Shown here piece after piece: positions 43,748 to 53,751 of a DNA stretch of 64,000 nucleotides (positions within the stretch are counted from its first letter, which is position 1; every line of letters begins with the position of its first letter). The stretch lies in contig NZ_CP062159.1 of NCBI RefSeq assembly GCF_014844035.1, forward strand, positions 1,798,001 to 1,862,000, in the 5' to 3' direction. The notes below the pieces were generated by a model. It had not been told where the DNA came from. It did not search any database and was given only the letters and a program-made list of their open reading frames with translations. Both the position numbers and the translations under genes were made by a program. The stretch comes from Flavobacterium sp. MDT1-60 (lineage in GTDB: Bacteria > Bacteroidota > Bacteroidia > Flavobacteriales > Flavobacteriaceae).

Positions 43748-43848
43748 TTATTTTATGAGACTAGATACATTTTTTTAAAGCAAATGTATATTGAAGTTGA
43801 AGTGTCGCTCTTTACTGGTATTAAAAAATATTAATAGTATAAAAATAT

Positions 43849-44961
43849 ATGAATGTGAAAATAGGAATTGATGCAAAATGGTATTTTGAGGGGCCAGCAA
43901 GTGGGAAAATGGTTATTCGTAATTTAGTAAATGAAATTTGTAAAGCAAATAGTAAATTAAATTTCTACATAATATTGGATAAGAAATGTGAAAATTTGCA
44001 ATTAGATTCTGAAAATACGAAAGTAAAAAAAGTGTATGTTTGGAATGGAAATAATTTATTATCAAATGTGTTTTTTGTTCCGTTTGTTGCAAAAAAATAT
44101 GACTTAGATATTGTGCTTTACCAAACATCAGTATCTCTTTTCGGTAAGCATAAAAAGATTGCTTACATTCATGATTTAATTTATATATCGCACCCTCAAT
44201 ATTATACTTTTTTAGAAAGAATTTATTTAAAACCATTAAAGTTTTTAACTAAATTTTCTGATTTTGTCATCACTGTTTCTAATTCTGAAAAAAATAGATT
44301 TCAGAATTTGGCGTTTACCAATAAAGATATTAAGGTATTGCATCATGGTTATGATTCTCTTTTTAAGGTAATTGATGGGCGTGATGATGAGGATAACTCT
44401 GAAATAAAGTCCAGATTACAATTAAATGAAAAGTATATACTGTATGTCGGAAGGATAAATACACGTAAAAATATTCCTAATTTGCTTAAGGCATTTCAAA
44501 GTTTAGAAGATAAACAAATTAAATTAATTCTTGTTGGTAAACGTGAATGGAAAACGGATGATTTAAATTCATTATTAGATGATCCTTCAATTTCTGATAG
44601 GGTAATATTAACAGGATCTGTTTCAAATGAAGAATTATCAATAATATACTCTAATGCTTATATTTTTTGTTTTCCATCATTTGAAGAAGCATTTGGGCTT
44701 CCTCCACTTGAAGCTATGGCGTCAGGAATTCCTGTCGTAGTATCTAATTCTTCATCCCTGCCTGAAGTTTGTGGTGATGCGGCTATTTACGTAAATGCTA
44801 GTGAGCCAAATGAAATTGCAGAAGCGATTACAAGATTATTGTCTGATACAGACCTTTATAATAAATATAAGCAATTATCAGTTGAACGTGCGAAGGCATT
44901 TTCGTGGACAAATACAACTCAAAATTTGATTGATATTTTAGAAAAAAGATATGTTAAGTGA
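43849..44961 (+). CDS. family 4 (GT-B) glycosyltransferase
   Basis: A 370-residue GT-B protein: [15 protein letters not shown] at the N-terminus, [41 protein letters not shown] and the donor-site [19 protein letters not shown] (the two Glu of the E-x7-E motif). It resembles mannosyl- or glucosyltransferases, but the donor cannot be fixed. The stop overlaps the next gene's GTG start. Confidence 0.88.
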   Translation: MNVKIGIDAKWYFEGPASGKMVIRNLVNEICKANSKLNFYIILDKKCENLQLDSENTKVKKVYVWNGNNLLSNVFFVPFVAKKYDLDIVLYQTSVSLFGKHKKIAYIHDLIYISHPQYYTFLERIYLKPLKFLTKFSDFVITVSNSEKNRFQNLAFTNKDIKVLHHGYDSLFKVIDGRDDEDNSEIKSRLQLNEKYILYVGRINTRKNIPNLLKAFQSLEDKQIKLILVGKREWKTDDLNSLLDDPSISDRVILTGSVSNEELSIIYSNAYIFCFPSFEEAFGLPPLEAMASGIPVVVSNSSSLPEVCGDAAIYVNASEPNEIAEAITRLLSDTDLYNKYKQLSVERAKAFSWTNTTQNLIDILEKRYVK

Positions 44962-45659
44962 AAATGATAAATAGTATAATTAAGAAGTTAAAAAAATCAG
45001 ATAATTATTCTGTAGATGAAAATCTTACAATTATGGACTTATCACTGATTTTAAAACAGAGAATATTTCAGGTTTTTCGTGGTTTATTTGTTAAACCTTT
45101 TTTTAAAAAAAGCGATGGGCTTATTTTTAAAGGTAAAAATGTTAAAATGCAACACTTAAATAAGGTCTCTTGTGGCAAAAATCTAATCATTGAAGATAAC
45201 GTGTATATTAATGCACTATCAAAGTCAGGAATTGAGTTGGGATCAAATGTGACAATACAAAGAGATTCTATTCTAATTTGTACAGGAGTTATTAGAAATA
45301 TGGGAATAGGTATTAAAATTGGAAGCAATGTTGGTTTGAATGCACGAGTTTATCTTGGTGGTCAAGGAGGAATTGAAATTGGAGAGGATGTGATAATTGG
45401 ACCAGATGTAAAGATATTTAGTGAAAATCATAATTTCAAAAAAACAGATAGTATAATTAAAGACCAAGGAGAAACAAGAATAGGTGTAAAAATTGGAAAT
45501 GATTGCTGGATTGGATCGGGTTCAATTATTCTTGATGGAGTAAATCTTGGCCATGGTTCTGTTGTTGCAGCAGGTTCTGTAGTGACAAAATCATTTGAAG
45601 CATTTTCGGTAATCGGTGGTGTTCCGGCAAAGCTCATTAAATTTAGAGAAAGTTCATGA
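44958..45659 (+). CDS. left-handed beta-helix (hexapeptide) O-acyltransferase
   Basis: A 233-residue protein with hexapeptide repeats ([34 protein letters not shown]) and the catalytic-type SENHNF His. The end [12 protein letters not shown] is typical of the WbbJ/LbH acetyltransferases that O-acetylate surface sugars. The start could be the GTG at 44958 or ATG at 44964. It overlaps both neighbours by 4 bp, so it is translationally coupled. With the AT3 protein it suggests an acylated glycan. Confidence 0.85.
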   Translation: MKMINSIIKKLKKSDNYSVDENLTIMDLSLILKQRIFQVFRGLFVKPFFKKSDGLIFKGKNVKMQHLNKVSCGKNLIIEDNVYINALSKSGIELGSNVTIQRDSILICTGVIRNMGIGIKIGSNVGLNARVYLGGQGGIEIGEDVIIGPDVKIFSENHNFKKTDSIIKDQGETRIGVKIGNDCWIGSGSIILDGVNLGHGSVVAAGSVVTKSFEAFSVIGGVPAKLIKFRESS

Positions 45660-46762
45660 AAATAGCAATAATAGGAACAAGGGGAATTCCGAATCATTAT
45701 GGTGGTTTTGAACAATGTGCCGAGTATCTCGCTTTCGGATTAGTAAAAAGAGGATTTGAAGTTATTGTTTATAATTCACATAACCATCCTTATCAGGAAA
45801 AGGTGTGGAATGGCGTGCAAATAGTACATTGTTATGATCCGGAACATAAATTAGGAACTGCAGGTCAGTTTATTTATGATTTGAATTGTATTTTAGATGT
45901 TAGGAAACGTAATTGCGATATTGTATTGCAATTAGGATATACCAGTAGTTCTATCTGGGGTTGGTTAATGCCTAAAAAAGCTGTAGTAACTACGAATATG
46001 GATGGCTTGGAATGGAAAAGAACGAAGTATTCTGAAAAAGTAAAAAAGTTTTTGAGATATGCGGAATCATTAGGGGTAAAATACAGTGATCATTTAATTT
46101 CAGATTCTATCGGCATTCAAAATTATTTACAGGAAACTTATAAAGCAGACTCTACGTACATCGCTTACGGTGCAACTCTTTTTGAAAAGAATAATGCAGA
46201 GGTTCTTGTTAATTATAATTTAGAAGCATATAATTTCGACATGTTGATTGCCAGATTAGAACCTGAAAACAGTATAGAAATTATTTTGGATGGCGTTGCC
46301 AAAGCAAATCTTTCTCGTCCTTTTTTGGTAGTTGGTAATCACGAAACGGCATATGGTAATTATTTGAAAAATAAATTTTCTGTCTCTTCCCAAATTCAGT
46401 TTATAGGCGGAATTTATAATATTGAAGTATTAAATAATTTACGCTATTATTCTAATATCTATTTTCACGGTCATACCGTTGGAGGAACTAATCCTTCTTT
46501 GTTAGAAGCAATGGCATCAAACAGTTTAATCTGTGCAAATGGTAATGACTTCAATCAATACATTTTAGGTAATGATGCGATTTATTTTAAAGACGCAAAT
46601 GATGTCGTAAATCATTTGTTACATGCAAAATGTACTGATGATAGTTTCCAATCAATGTTAATTGAAAACAAAAGAAAAATAGAAAACATATACGATTGGG
46701 AAATTATTGTAGAGCAATATTCGAAGCATTTTAAAGATATCTTTAAAATGAATATCAATTAA
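45656..46762 (+). CDS. DUF1972-type glycosyltransferase (rhamnosyltransferase-like)
   Basis: A 368-residue GT-B protein. The N-terminal block [24 protein letters not shown] is the DUF1972 hallmark, and the C-terminal GT4 domain carries [15 protein letters not shown] and [18 protein letters not shown]. Related proteins act as rhamnosyl- or galactosyltransferases in polysaccharide loci. The ATG overlaps the preceding stop by 4 bp. Confidence 0.87.
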   Translation: MKIAIIGTRGIPNHYGGFEQCAEYLAFGLVKRGFEVIVYNSHNHPYQEKVWNGVQIVHCYDPEHKLGTAGQFIYDLNCILDVRKRNCDIVLQLGYTSSSIWGWLMPKKAVVTTNMDGLEWKRTKYSEKVKKFLRYAESLGVKYSDHLISDSIGIQNYLQETYKADSTYIAYGATLFEKNNAEVLVNYNLEAYNFDMLIARLEPENSIEIILDGVAKANLSRPFLVVGNHETAYGNYLKNKFSVSSQIQFIGGIYNIEVLNNLRYYSNIYFHGHTVGGTNPSLLEAMASNSLICANGNDFNQYILGNDAIYFKDANDVVNHLLHAKCTDDSFQSMLIENKRKIENIYDWEIIVEQYSKHFKDIFKMNIN

Positions 46763-46763
46763 T

Positions 46764-48182
46764 ATGAAAATTTTAAAAGAATTATCTCGATTTCATTTCT
46801 CCCGTTATTTTAAACTGCTGTTTGTAATATGGGATATTATATTGCTTAATATCTCTATTATCTTTTCAGCTTTTTTAAGATTTGGGGCTTTGGATAAGCT
46901 ATTTTTAAAAGAAGTGCAAACTATTTCTTTACTTGGTAATTTAGTCTGGATTGCTTTGCTTCTTTATAGAGATTCCTATAGGATTATAAGGATAGAGCCA
47001 ATTGAATCTATAGTAGCCAGAACTATAAAAAAAGTACTTATTCATGCAGCAATAACAGCTATTTTTGTTGTGTTCTTAAAATATTCGGACATTTCTCGAC
47101 TTCGATTAGTTTATTTTTATTTTTGTTTTTTTGGGTTATTGATGATTTCTCGTTATTTATCGATGAAACTTCTGAAATACATAAGGACTAAAGGATATAA
47201 TTTTAGAAATTTTATTATTGTTGGAGCAAATGACGCGGGAGAACGCATACGAAAAACGTTAGCAAAAGATTTAACATATGGTTATCGATTTTTAGGCTTT
47301 TTTGATGAGAAGTTAGATCCATTTGCTTTTATTTCTTCTCCCCTACTCGGTGGATTCGATGATATAGAACAATTTATTATAAATGAAGAGGTAGATGAGA
47401 TGTATGTGGCACTGCATATTGACAATATTGAGGTAATTAATAAAATAATTCAGATCTGTGAACATCATATGGTAAGGGTTAAGTTTATTCCAGATTTTCA
47501 ATTGTATACAAAATCAAACAAGGTGGAACTTTCATTTTACGAAAATACACCGGTATTAATGTTCCGTCCGGAACCTCTTGAGTTTACGGTAAATCGATTA
47601 TTAAAAAAGGCTTTTGATGTTGTTTTTTCTTCTCTGGTTATTGTATTGATTTTTCCATGGTTATTTCCAATAATTATGTTACTAATAAAATTGGAATCTC
47701 CAGGCCCGATTCTTTTTAAACAGGAGCGTTCCGGAAGAGATAATCGTTCCTTTACCTGTTGGAAATTTAGAAGTATGCGTCTTAACGGTGCCGCCGATAA
47801 AAAACAGGCAAAAAAGGGAGATAGCCGTGTGACAAAATTTGGAGCTTTTATGCGTAAAACAAGTATCGATGAGTTGCCACAGTTTTTTAATGTTTTTTTT
47901 GGTGATATGTCCGTTGTGGGGCCGCGACCTCATATGGTAAATCATACCAAACAATATAGTGAACTTATCAATAATTATTTAGTACGTCAGTATGCTAAAC
48001 CAGGTATTACGGGATGGGCTCAGGTAAATGGTTATCGCGGAGAAACGAAAGAATTAATTGATATGGAAAACAGAGTGGAATATGATATCTGGTATATCGA
48101 AAATTGGAGTTTGCTCCTGGATATAAAAATAATAATAAAAACAGTTATCAATGTTGTTGGCGGAGAAGAAAATGCATATTGA
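46764..48182 (+). CDS. initiating undecaprenyl-phosphate sugar phosphotransferase (WbaP/WcaJ type)
   Basis: A 472-residue protein with about four N-terminal helices, a CoA-binding-like Rossmann part (NFIIVGANDAGERIR), one more helix (near 285-315) and the catalytic domain KQERSGRDNRSFTCWKFRSMR, DELPQFFNVFFGDMSVVGPRPH and KPGITGWAQVNGYRGET. It places the first sugar-1-phosphate on undecaprenyl phosphate to start the repeat unit. It begins 1 bp after the DUF1972 gene. The sugar, glucose or galactose in most homologues, is not determined. Confidence 0.92.
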   Translation: MKILKELSRFHFSRYFKLLFVIWDIILLNISIIFSAFLRFGALDKLFLKEVQTISLLGNLVWIALLLYRDSYRIIRIEPIESIVARTIKKVLIHAAITAIFVVFLKYSDISRLRLVYFYFCFFGLLMISRYLSMKLLKYIRTKGYNFRNFIIVGANDAGERIRKTLAKDLTYGYRFLGFFDEKLDPFAFISSPLLGGFDDIEQFIINEEVDEMYVALHIDNIEVINKIIQICEHHMVRVKFIPDFQLYTKSNKVELSFYENTPVLMFRPEPLEFTVNRLLKKAFDVVFSSLVIVLIFPWLFPIIMLLIKLESPGPILFKQERSGRDNRSFTCWKFRSMRLNGAADKKQAKKGDSRVTKFGAFMRKTSIDELPQFFNVFFGDMSVVGPRPHMVNHTKQYSELINNYLVRQYAKPGITGWAQVNGYRGETKELIDMENRVEYDIWYIENWSLLLDIKIIIKTVINVVGGEENAY

Positions 48183-48291
48183 TCGTTTATAAAACATAAT
48201 TTAAATAAAATAAATTGTTGTGATGTTAAAGCTTACAACGTGAAACTTAAAACAGAAATAAAAAATTAGCAGAATTCAATCCGTTAATTCT

Positions 48292-48299
48292 TATATTTG
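48292..48299 (+). promoter_or_regulatory. -7 promoter box before the wza-like gene
   Basis: TATATTTG fits TAnnTTTG, 22 bp before the ATG at 48322, so the export genes may also be transcribed on their own. No standard -33 TTG is evident. Confidence 0.5.
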
Positions 48300-48321
48300 C
48301 CGTCTTAAAATTATACCCTGA

Positions 48322-49110
48322 ATGAAATCTAAAACTTCCTTTATAAAAATAAGTTCAATTGTATTGCTTTTATTTTTATTCTTTTCTTGTGGATCAAAAC
48401 AAGATGTGGTGTATTATCAAAATATTGATAGCATGACTGCACAGCAAAATAGTAATTCATACGAAATTAAAATTCAACCAGATGATTTGCTGATGATTAT
48501 AGTTTCAGCTGATGATCCTGAAGTAGCACTTCCCTTTAATTTAAGAACCTATAGCACTTCAACAAATAACAGACTAGATGTTGCCCAAGGTCAGCAAACG
48601 GTTCAATTGTATTTAGTAGATCAGAGCGGAAATATAGAGTTTCCCATTCTGGGAAAATTAAAGATTGGAGGTTTGACACGAACTGAAGCACTTCAGTTGC
48701 TTCAAACAAAAATAAGTGTTTATATAAAAAATCCAATTGTCAATCTTCGTATTATGAATTTTAAAATTTCGTTGCAAGGTGAAGTAAATTTACCAGGAAC
48801 CTATCCTATTGCTTCAGAAAGAGTTACTTTGGTTGAAGCATTAAGTATGGCAAAGGATTTAACTATATATGGTAAACGTGATAACATTTTAGTGATTAGA
48901 GAGATTAATGGGGTTAAATCCTATAATCGAGTGGATATTACCAAATCAGATTTCATTAATTCACCCTTTTATTATCTTGCTCAAAATGATGTAGTATATG
49001 TTGAGCCTAATAAAACAAGAATAAATTCGTCTGCAGTTGGTCCAAATACTTCTGTAATTATATCAGCGATCTCTATTTTGGTATCGCTTTCTGTCCTAAT
49101 CTTTAAATAA
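48322..49110 (+). CDS. Wza-like outer-membrane polysaccharide export lipoprotein
   Basis: A 262-residue lipoprotein with Cys23 after a hydrophobic signal (LFFSCGSK). The mature part has the polysaccharide export domain (IQPDDLLMIIVSADDPE, then IEFPILGKLKIGGLTRTEALQLL) and an SLBB domain (KISLQGEVNLPGTYPI). The C-terminal hydrophobic segment (ISAISILVSLSVLIF) could span the membrane. It forms the export channel together with the Wzc-like kinase encoded 15 bp downstream. Confidence 0.93.
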   Translation: MKSKTSFIKISSIVLLLFLFFSCGSKQDVVYYQNIDSMTAQQNSNSYEIKIQPDDLLMIIVSADDPEVALPFNLRTYSTSTNNRLDVAQGQQTVQLYLVDQSGNIEFPILGKLKIGGLTRTEALQLLQTKISVYIKNPIVNLRIMNFKISLQGEVNLPGTYPIASERVTLVEALSMAKDLTIYGKRDNILVIREINGVKSYNRVDITKSDFINSPFYYLAQNDVVYVEPNKTRINSSAVGPNTSVIISAISILVSLSVLIFK

Positions 49111-49125
49111 AATTGAAATAAGAAA

Positions 49126-51522
49126 ATGCAAAAGCAAAATTTTTATAATGATGTTATAGATGATGAAATCGAAGACGTTAACCTTAGAGAGCAATTAGAG
49201 AAGTATTTAGTGCAATGGCGCTGGTTTTTAGTAAGCGTAACTATAGGTTTAATTCTCGCATTTCTATATTTACGCTATACAACTCCAAGTTACGAAGCCA
49301 CAACTACGATCTTAGTAAAAGATGAGAAAAAAGGAGGAATGTTGTCTGAGTTATCTGCTTTTGCCGATTTAGGCATGGGCGGAAGCATGAAAAGTAATGT
49401 TGATAATGAAATTGAAATTTTAAAATCGAGAACATTAGTTGAAAGTACAATTAAGGAATTGGATCTTAATATTGGTTTATTTGTTGAAGGAAAGGTTGTC
49501 GATAGAGATGTTTATGCGGAAACTCCAATTCATGTTTATTTTTACAATAAAAATAATTTATTTGATGAAGCTAAGTTTGTTTTAAATTGTGAACTTTTGA
49601 ATTCGAATTCTTTCCGTTTAGAAGAAGAAAATCAAGGAAATGCAAAAGATGATTTTATTTTAGCATCTAAAAATGAATTTAAATATGGTGAAAAAGTAGC
49701 GACTAGAGTTGGAACTCTCGTAATTACCAAAACTTCATTTTATGGAAAAAATCATACAGGACGTTTCAAATCGGTTAGGATTGTAATAAACCCATTAGAT
49801 GTTGTAACAGAGGGATTTAGAAAAGGATTAAAAGTTGAACCAGTAAGCAAAACTAGTAGTGTCGTTAATATTTCAATCTCTGATCCTGTATCTAAAAAAG
49901 CAGAGAATTTTTTAGATACTATGATTGAAATTTATAATGAAAATGCAGCTGAAGATAAAAATTATATTTCAGAAAACACTTCTAAATTTATTGCAAGCCG
50001 ATTAGCTTTAATTGCTCAGGAATTGGATGGTGTAGAACAGGATGTAGAAAGTTTCAAGAAAGCAAATAAATTAACGGATATCGAATCTGAGGCAAAACTT
50101 TTTATTGAAGGTTCTAGTGAGTATGATAAAAAAGGAGTAGAAACTGAAATTCAAATGAGTGTTGTTTCTTCGATGTTGGATTTTATGAAAAAGAGTACTA
50201 ACTCCGATTTGTTACCATCTAACCTAATTACTAGTGATAATGGCGATGCATCAGGATTAATTAGTTCATACAATCAGTTAGTTTTAGATCGAAATAGAAT
50301 TTTGAAATCGGCTACAGTGGAGAATCCTTCAGTAGTGAAACTAGATCAACAGATTTCATCTTTAAAATCTAATGTTGCTGCCAGTTTAAGACGTATGCAG
50401 GCTAATTTGCAAATTCAAAATCGTGACATAAAAAGCCAGGAAGGAATTTTAAATAGCAAAATTGGTAAGATTCCGGTTCAGGAACGTCAATTTAGAGTAA
50501 TCGCTAGACAGCAAAAAGTAAAGGAAGAACTATATTTGTATTTGCTTCAAAAACGTGAAGAAACTGCTATTTCATTAGCAGCAACAGAACCAAATGCACG
50601 TGTGATAGATGCTGCTAAAGCTGAAAAAGCGCCAATTAGTCCCAAAAAAAAAATAATTTATTTGGCAGGAATGTTACTTGGTTTACTAGTTCCTTTCGGA
50701 ATCATTTATGCGGATGATTTATTAGATACAAAAATCAAGAGTAAGCTAGATTTAGAAGGTAAAACACAAATCCCATTTATTGGAGATGTGCCAACTTCTG
50801 ATGATATTGCTGAGTTAATAAAATCGGAAAGCAGAACTAGTTCTGCCGAGGCTATACGTATTGTGAGAACCAATCTGGAGTTTATGTTAAATAAAGTCCC
50901 TGAAGGACTTGCAAAGACAGTATTTGTTACTTCTACTTTTCCATCAGAAGGTAAAACATTTATATCTGTTAATCTTGCGGCTACTTTTGCTTTATCAGGA
51001 AGACGTGTATTATTAATTGGTGCGGATATTAGAAACCCAAAATTTGGTGAATATATTGATGTTCCTAGTTTAGGGTTAACGAATTATTTATCTTCAAATG
51101 ATAAAAATGTTCAGGATTATATCATTAAACATAAAGGATATGAGAATTTCTTTATTTTGCCATCAGGTGTAATTCCACCAAATCCGGCTGAGTTATTAAT
51201 GAGTAAAAGGGTGGATCAGCTTTTTGAAGAACTTAAAAAAGAGTATGACTACATTATTGTAGATACAGCTCCTGTAAGTTTGGTTACTGATACCTTATTA
51301 ATAGCCAAAAATGCAGATACCTTTGTTTATGTAATGCGTGCAAATGTATTAGAAAAGCGTATGCTCTCAATTGCAAATACTTTTTATAAAGAAAAGAAAT
51401 TACCAAATATGTGTATCGTTCTTAATGATACCGATTCGACAAAAGGTTATGGCTATGGTTATGGTTATGGTGTGAGAGAAGAGAAAAAAGCGTGGTACAA
51501 AAAGTTATTTCTTAGAAAATAA
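49126..51522 (+). CDS. Wzc-like polysaccharide co-polymerase and tyrosine kinase
   Basis: A 798-residue protein: N-terminal Wzz domain with a first membrane helix (about 33-52), a long coiled-coil region to about residue 490 and a second helix (about 505-525). The BY-kinase domain follows, with the Walker A-type FPSEGKT (Lys610), the A' motif ILLIGADIRNPK and the Walker B IIVDTAPV. The C-terminus has a GYGYGYGYG repeat followed by EEKKAWYKKLF, providing the Tyr cluster that is autophosphorylated. It controls chain length and export with the Wza-like lipoprotein. The convergent PHP phosphatase at 51593-52336 is the likely counterpart. Confidence 0.94.
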   Translation: MQKQNFYNDVIDDEIEDVNLREQLEKYLVQWRWFLVSVTIGLILAFLYLRYTTPSYEATTTILVKDEKKGGMLSELSAFADLGMGGSMKSNVDNEIEILKSRTLVESTIKELDLNIGLFVEGKVVDRDVYAETPIHVYFYNKNNLFDEAKFVLNCELLNSNSFRLEEENQGNAKDDFILASKNEFKYGEKVATRVGTLVITKTSFYGKNHTGRFKSVRIVINPLDVVTEGFRKGLKVEPVSKTSSVVNISISDPVSKKAENFLDTMIEIYNENAAEDKNYISENTSKFIASRLALIAQELDGVEQDVESFKKANKLTDIESEAKLFIEGSSEYDKKGVETEIQMSVVSSMLDFMKKSTNSDLLPSNLITSDNGDASGLISSYNQLVLDRNRILKSATVENPSVVKLDQQISSLKSNVAASLRRMQANLQIQNRDIKSQEGILNSKIGKIPVQERQFRVIARQQKVKEELYLYLLQKREETAISLAATEPNARVIDAAKAEKAPISPKKKIIYLAGMLLGLLVPFGIIYADDLLDTKIKSKLDLEGKTQIPFIGDVPTSDDIAELIKSESRTSSAEAIRIVRTNLEFMLNKVPEGLAKTVFVTSTFPSEGKTFISVNLAATFALSGRRVLLIGADIRNPKFGEYIDVPSLGLTNYLSSNDKNVQDYIIKHKGYENFFILPSGVIPPNPAELLMSKRVDQLFEELKKEYDYIIVDTAPVSLVTDTLLIAKNADTFVYVMRANVLEKRMLSIANTFYKEKKLPNMCIVLNDTDSTKGYGYGYGYGVREEKKAWYKKLFLRK

Positions 51523-51529
51523 AGTAAAA

Positions 51530-51573
51530 GCACAAAAAAAAGGGATCAATTAATTGATCCCTTTTTTTTGTGC
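51530..51573. terminator. 44-bp perfect palindrome between kinase and phosphatase genes
   Basis: 51530-51573 reads the same on both strands: GCAC, eight A, GGGATCAATT, then the complement. It gives a hairpin followed by T runs in both directions, so it is a two-way terminator between the convergent Wzc-like and PHP-type genes. Confidence 0.85.
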
Positions 51574-51592
51574 TTTATAGTTTTAAAAAAAA

Positions 51593-52336
51593 TTAGAATT
51601 TGAAAAATTGATTATTTGCAATAATTTCGTTTAAGGCAGTAACGTTATTATTATCAATTTTTATTTTTTGATTAAATGATGCGATGTGGTTGTTATGATG
51701 CACATCAGTACCAACAAAATCATACATTCCTTTTTTTAGAAGCTCTTCAGCTACTTTAGTAATTTCGCTTCCGTAATAGCCAACGACTGCCAATAAGTTT
51801 AATTGAAACATACATCCGGCTTTTTTTAGTTTATTATATTCATTAAAGTTTTTATGATAAAATAAATATCTTTCCGGATGTGCTAATACTGGAATATATC
51901 CTGCAACCTGCAAATCGAAAAGGATTTTATACAATTGAACAGGAGCATTCATATACGACATTTCAACCAAGACGTAATTATCTTTTAAGGTCAATAGTTT
52001 TTCATTTTGAAAATGGGTTTCAAACCAATCATCCATGAAATATTCTGCGGCAGCCTGAAATGGAATTTTAATATTTTCTTCTTCTAATAAAAGTTTTGTT
52101 TCTTCATGTTTGGCAATAATACCTTCTGGGGAGTTATTCCAAATGTAGTGGCTAATATGGGGCGTTGTGATAAATTGAGATACACCAATTTCCTGAAAAG
52201 AATTGGCAAGCTTAATAGTATCTGCTATTGTTTTGGCACCATCATCAATACCTGGTAATAAATGTGAATGAATATCAACATAATTTCCAGTAAGAAGATC
52301 TTTTAAGTACGGTTTTGATTTTAAGAATGATAACAT
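51593..52336 (-). CDS. CpsB/CapB-type tyrosine-protein phosphatase (PHP family)
   Basis: A 247-residue PHP-domain protein with the metal-binding DIHSHLLPGIDDGAKTI near the N-terminus, TTPHISHYIW, a Glu-containing AAAEYFMDD, AHPERYLF and FVGTDVHHNN motifs. It removes phosphate from the tyrosine cluster of BY-kinases such as the Wzc-like protein encoded on the other side of the palindrome. This makes a kinase/phosphatase pair that cycles polysaccharide export. A TATTTTTG-type box lies only 6 bp before the ATG (52342-52349), so the message may be nearly leaderless. Confidence 0.9.
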   Translation of the reverse strand: MLSFLKSKPYLKDLLTGNYVDIHSHLLPGIDDGAKTIADTIKLANSFQEIGVSQFITTPHISHYIWNNSPEGIIAKHEETKLLLEEENIKIPFQAAAEYFMDDWFETHFQNEKLLTLKDNYVLVEMSYMNAPVQLYKILFDLQVAGYIPVLAHPERYLFYHKNFNEYNKLKKAGCMFQLNLLAVVGYYGSEITKVAEELLKKGMYDFVGTDVHHNNHIASFNQKIKIDNNNVTALNEIIANNQFFKF

Positions 52337-52485
52337 GGATGCAAAAATAAAGAATTAGATAGTATTTTTAATGGTTAATTGTAATGATTTTATGATACAA
52401 TTATTACAATGGATTTATTATTTAAATCAAATCCCATATTTCGTCTATTATTCTATATTTGTTACTATCTATAATGTAACATTTT

Positions 52486-53676
52486 ATGAGAATTAAGGAG
52501 AACTTGTATAATAAAAGAATTATTTCAATTGACGCTTTACGAGGAATTACCATTTTTGTAATGATTTTTGTGAATGAACTTGCCAGCGTCAAAAATGTAC
52601 CACAATGGATGAAGCACATGCCGGCAGATGCAGATGCCATGACTTTTGTCGATGTTGTTTTTCCATCTTTCTTATTTATTGTCGGAATGTCTATTCCGTT
52701 TGCGTTTAATGCAAGATTGCTTAAAGGCGATACTACCAGAACGATTTGGACTCATACTTTAAAACGAGCAATGGCATTAATTATTATTGGTGTTTTTATG
52801 GTAAATGCCGAGTATGGTTACGATGCTTCAAAAATGTTAATTGCACCTGCTTTTTGGGGACTTTTAGCTTATGCAATGCCAATTCCGATCTGGAATAAAT
52901 ATCCTAAAGATTTTCCGCTTTGGTTAAAAAACACATTGCAATATGGCGGAATATTAGTTTTAATAGCTCTTTATTTTTTATATGTTCAGGATACTGGAGA
53001 AATCGGAATGACACCTAAATGGTGGGGAATTCTCGGTTTAATTGGTTGGGCATATCTTTTTACAGTAGTTTATTATTGGCTGGTTTCCGGAAAATTGTGG
53101 GCAATGATTGCTTTTTTATTAATTTGTATAACAGCAAATTCTATGAATTCAATTGAGGGTTCTATGATACAGCAATCTTCTATGTTTAGTTTTATAGCCG
53201 GACATTTAACTCATGCAGCTGTAGTAACCGCTGGCGCAATTATTTCGTTATTATTTTTCGATCGAAATGTAGCACCTAAAATCAATTGGTCTGTAATTGG
53301 TTTTGCTGTTTTCTTTTTTGCTGTAGGTTATTTTCTTCGTCCTTATTTTGGAATTTCAAAAATAAAAGGAACTCCTTCGTGGACGATGTTTTCTGCTGGA
53401 ATTTGTACTGTGTTGTTTTACTTTTTGTATTGGTTAATGGAAATCAAAAAACAAACAAAGTGGAGTGATTTTTTTATGCCTGCAGCTGCAAATCCATTAT
53501 TGATTTATATTTTACCAGGCGTAATTTATTATTTCAATTTAGCTTTTAAAATAGAAATTATACCTGAATATTTCAGAGAAGGAATTCCAGGGATAATCTG
53601 GAGTTTGATTTTTTCAACGGTTATGCTATTTGTTATGAAAATCTGCAATAAACATAAAATACAATTACACCTGTAG
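52486..53676 (+). CDS. DUF5009/HGSNAT-like membrane acyltransferase
   Basis: A 396-residue polytopic membrane protein starting IISIDALRGITIFVMIFVNELASV, the signature of the DUF5009/NagX family related to human heparan-alpha-glucosaminide N-acetyltransferase. About ten helices are visible, with a predicted His-type active site not resolved. It likely acetylates an amino sugar using acetyl-CoA across the membrane. In Bacteroidetes such genes often sit with sugar-metabolism genes. It is divergent from the phosphatase gene. Confidence 0.85.
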   Translation: MRIKENLYNKRIISIDALRGITIFVMIFVNELASVKNVPQWMKHMPADADAMTFVDVVFPSFLFIVGMSIPFAFNARLLKGDTTRTIWTHTLKRAMALIIIGVFMVNAEYGYDASKMLIAPAFWGLLAYAMPIPIWNKYPKDFPLWLKNTLQYGGILVLIALYFLYVQDTGEIGMTPKWWGILGLIGWAYLFTVVYYWLVSGKLWAMIAFLLICITANSMNSIEGSMIQQSSMFSFIAGHLTHAAVVTAGAIISLLFFDRNVAPKINWSVIGFAVFFFAVGYFLRPYFGISKIKGTPSWTMFSAGICTVLFYFLYWLMEIKKQTKWSDFFMPAAANPLLIYILPGVIYYFNLAFKIEIIPEYFREGIPGIIWSLIFSTVMLFVMKICNKHKIQLHL

Positions 53677-53702
53677 AAGTTTTGATTGTTTCAAGTTTAA
53701 TG

Positions 53703-53739
53703 TTTCAGGTTTCAAGTTCAGCAAATTTGAAACCTGAAA
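53703..53739. terminator. 13-bp inverted repeat between convergent genes
   Basis: TTTCAGGTTTCAA (53703-53715) and TTGAAACCTGAAA (53727-53739) are exact complements, with T- and A-rich flanks, between the DUF5009 gene and the minus-strand secreted-protein gene. Confidence 0.65.
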
Positions 53740-53751
53740 ATTGAATCTTTT

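Noticed and set aside
43913..44236. 107-codon minus-strand frame within the GT4 gene
   Set aside because: Antisense to a well-supported glycosyltransferase; no recognisable motifs.
51445..51471. Possible CRISPR-like or tandem DNA repeat
   Set aside because: It is a coding repeat (Gly-Tyr codons) in the kinase tail with no spacers.
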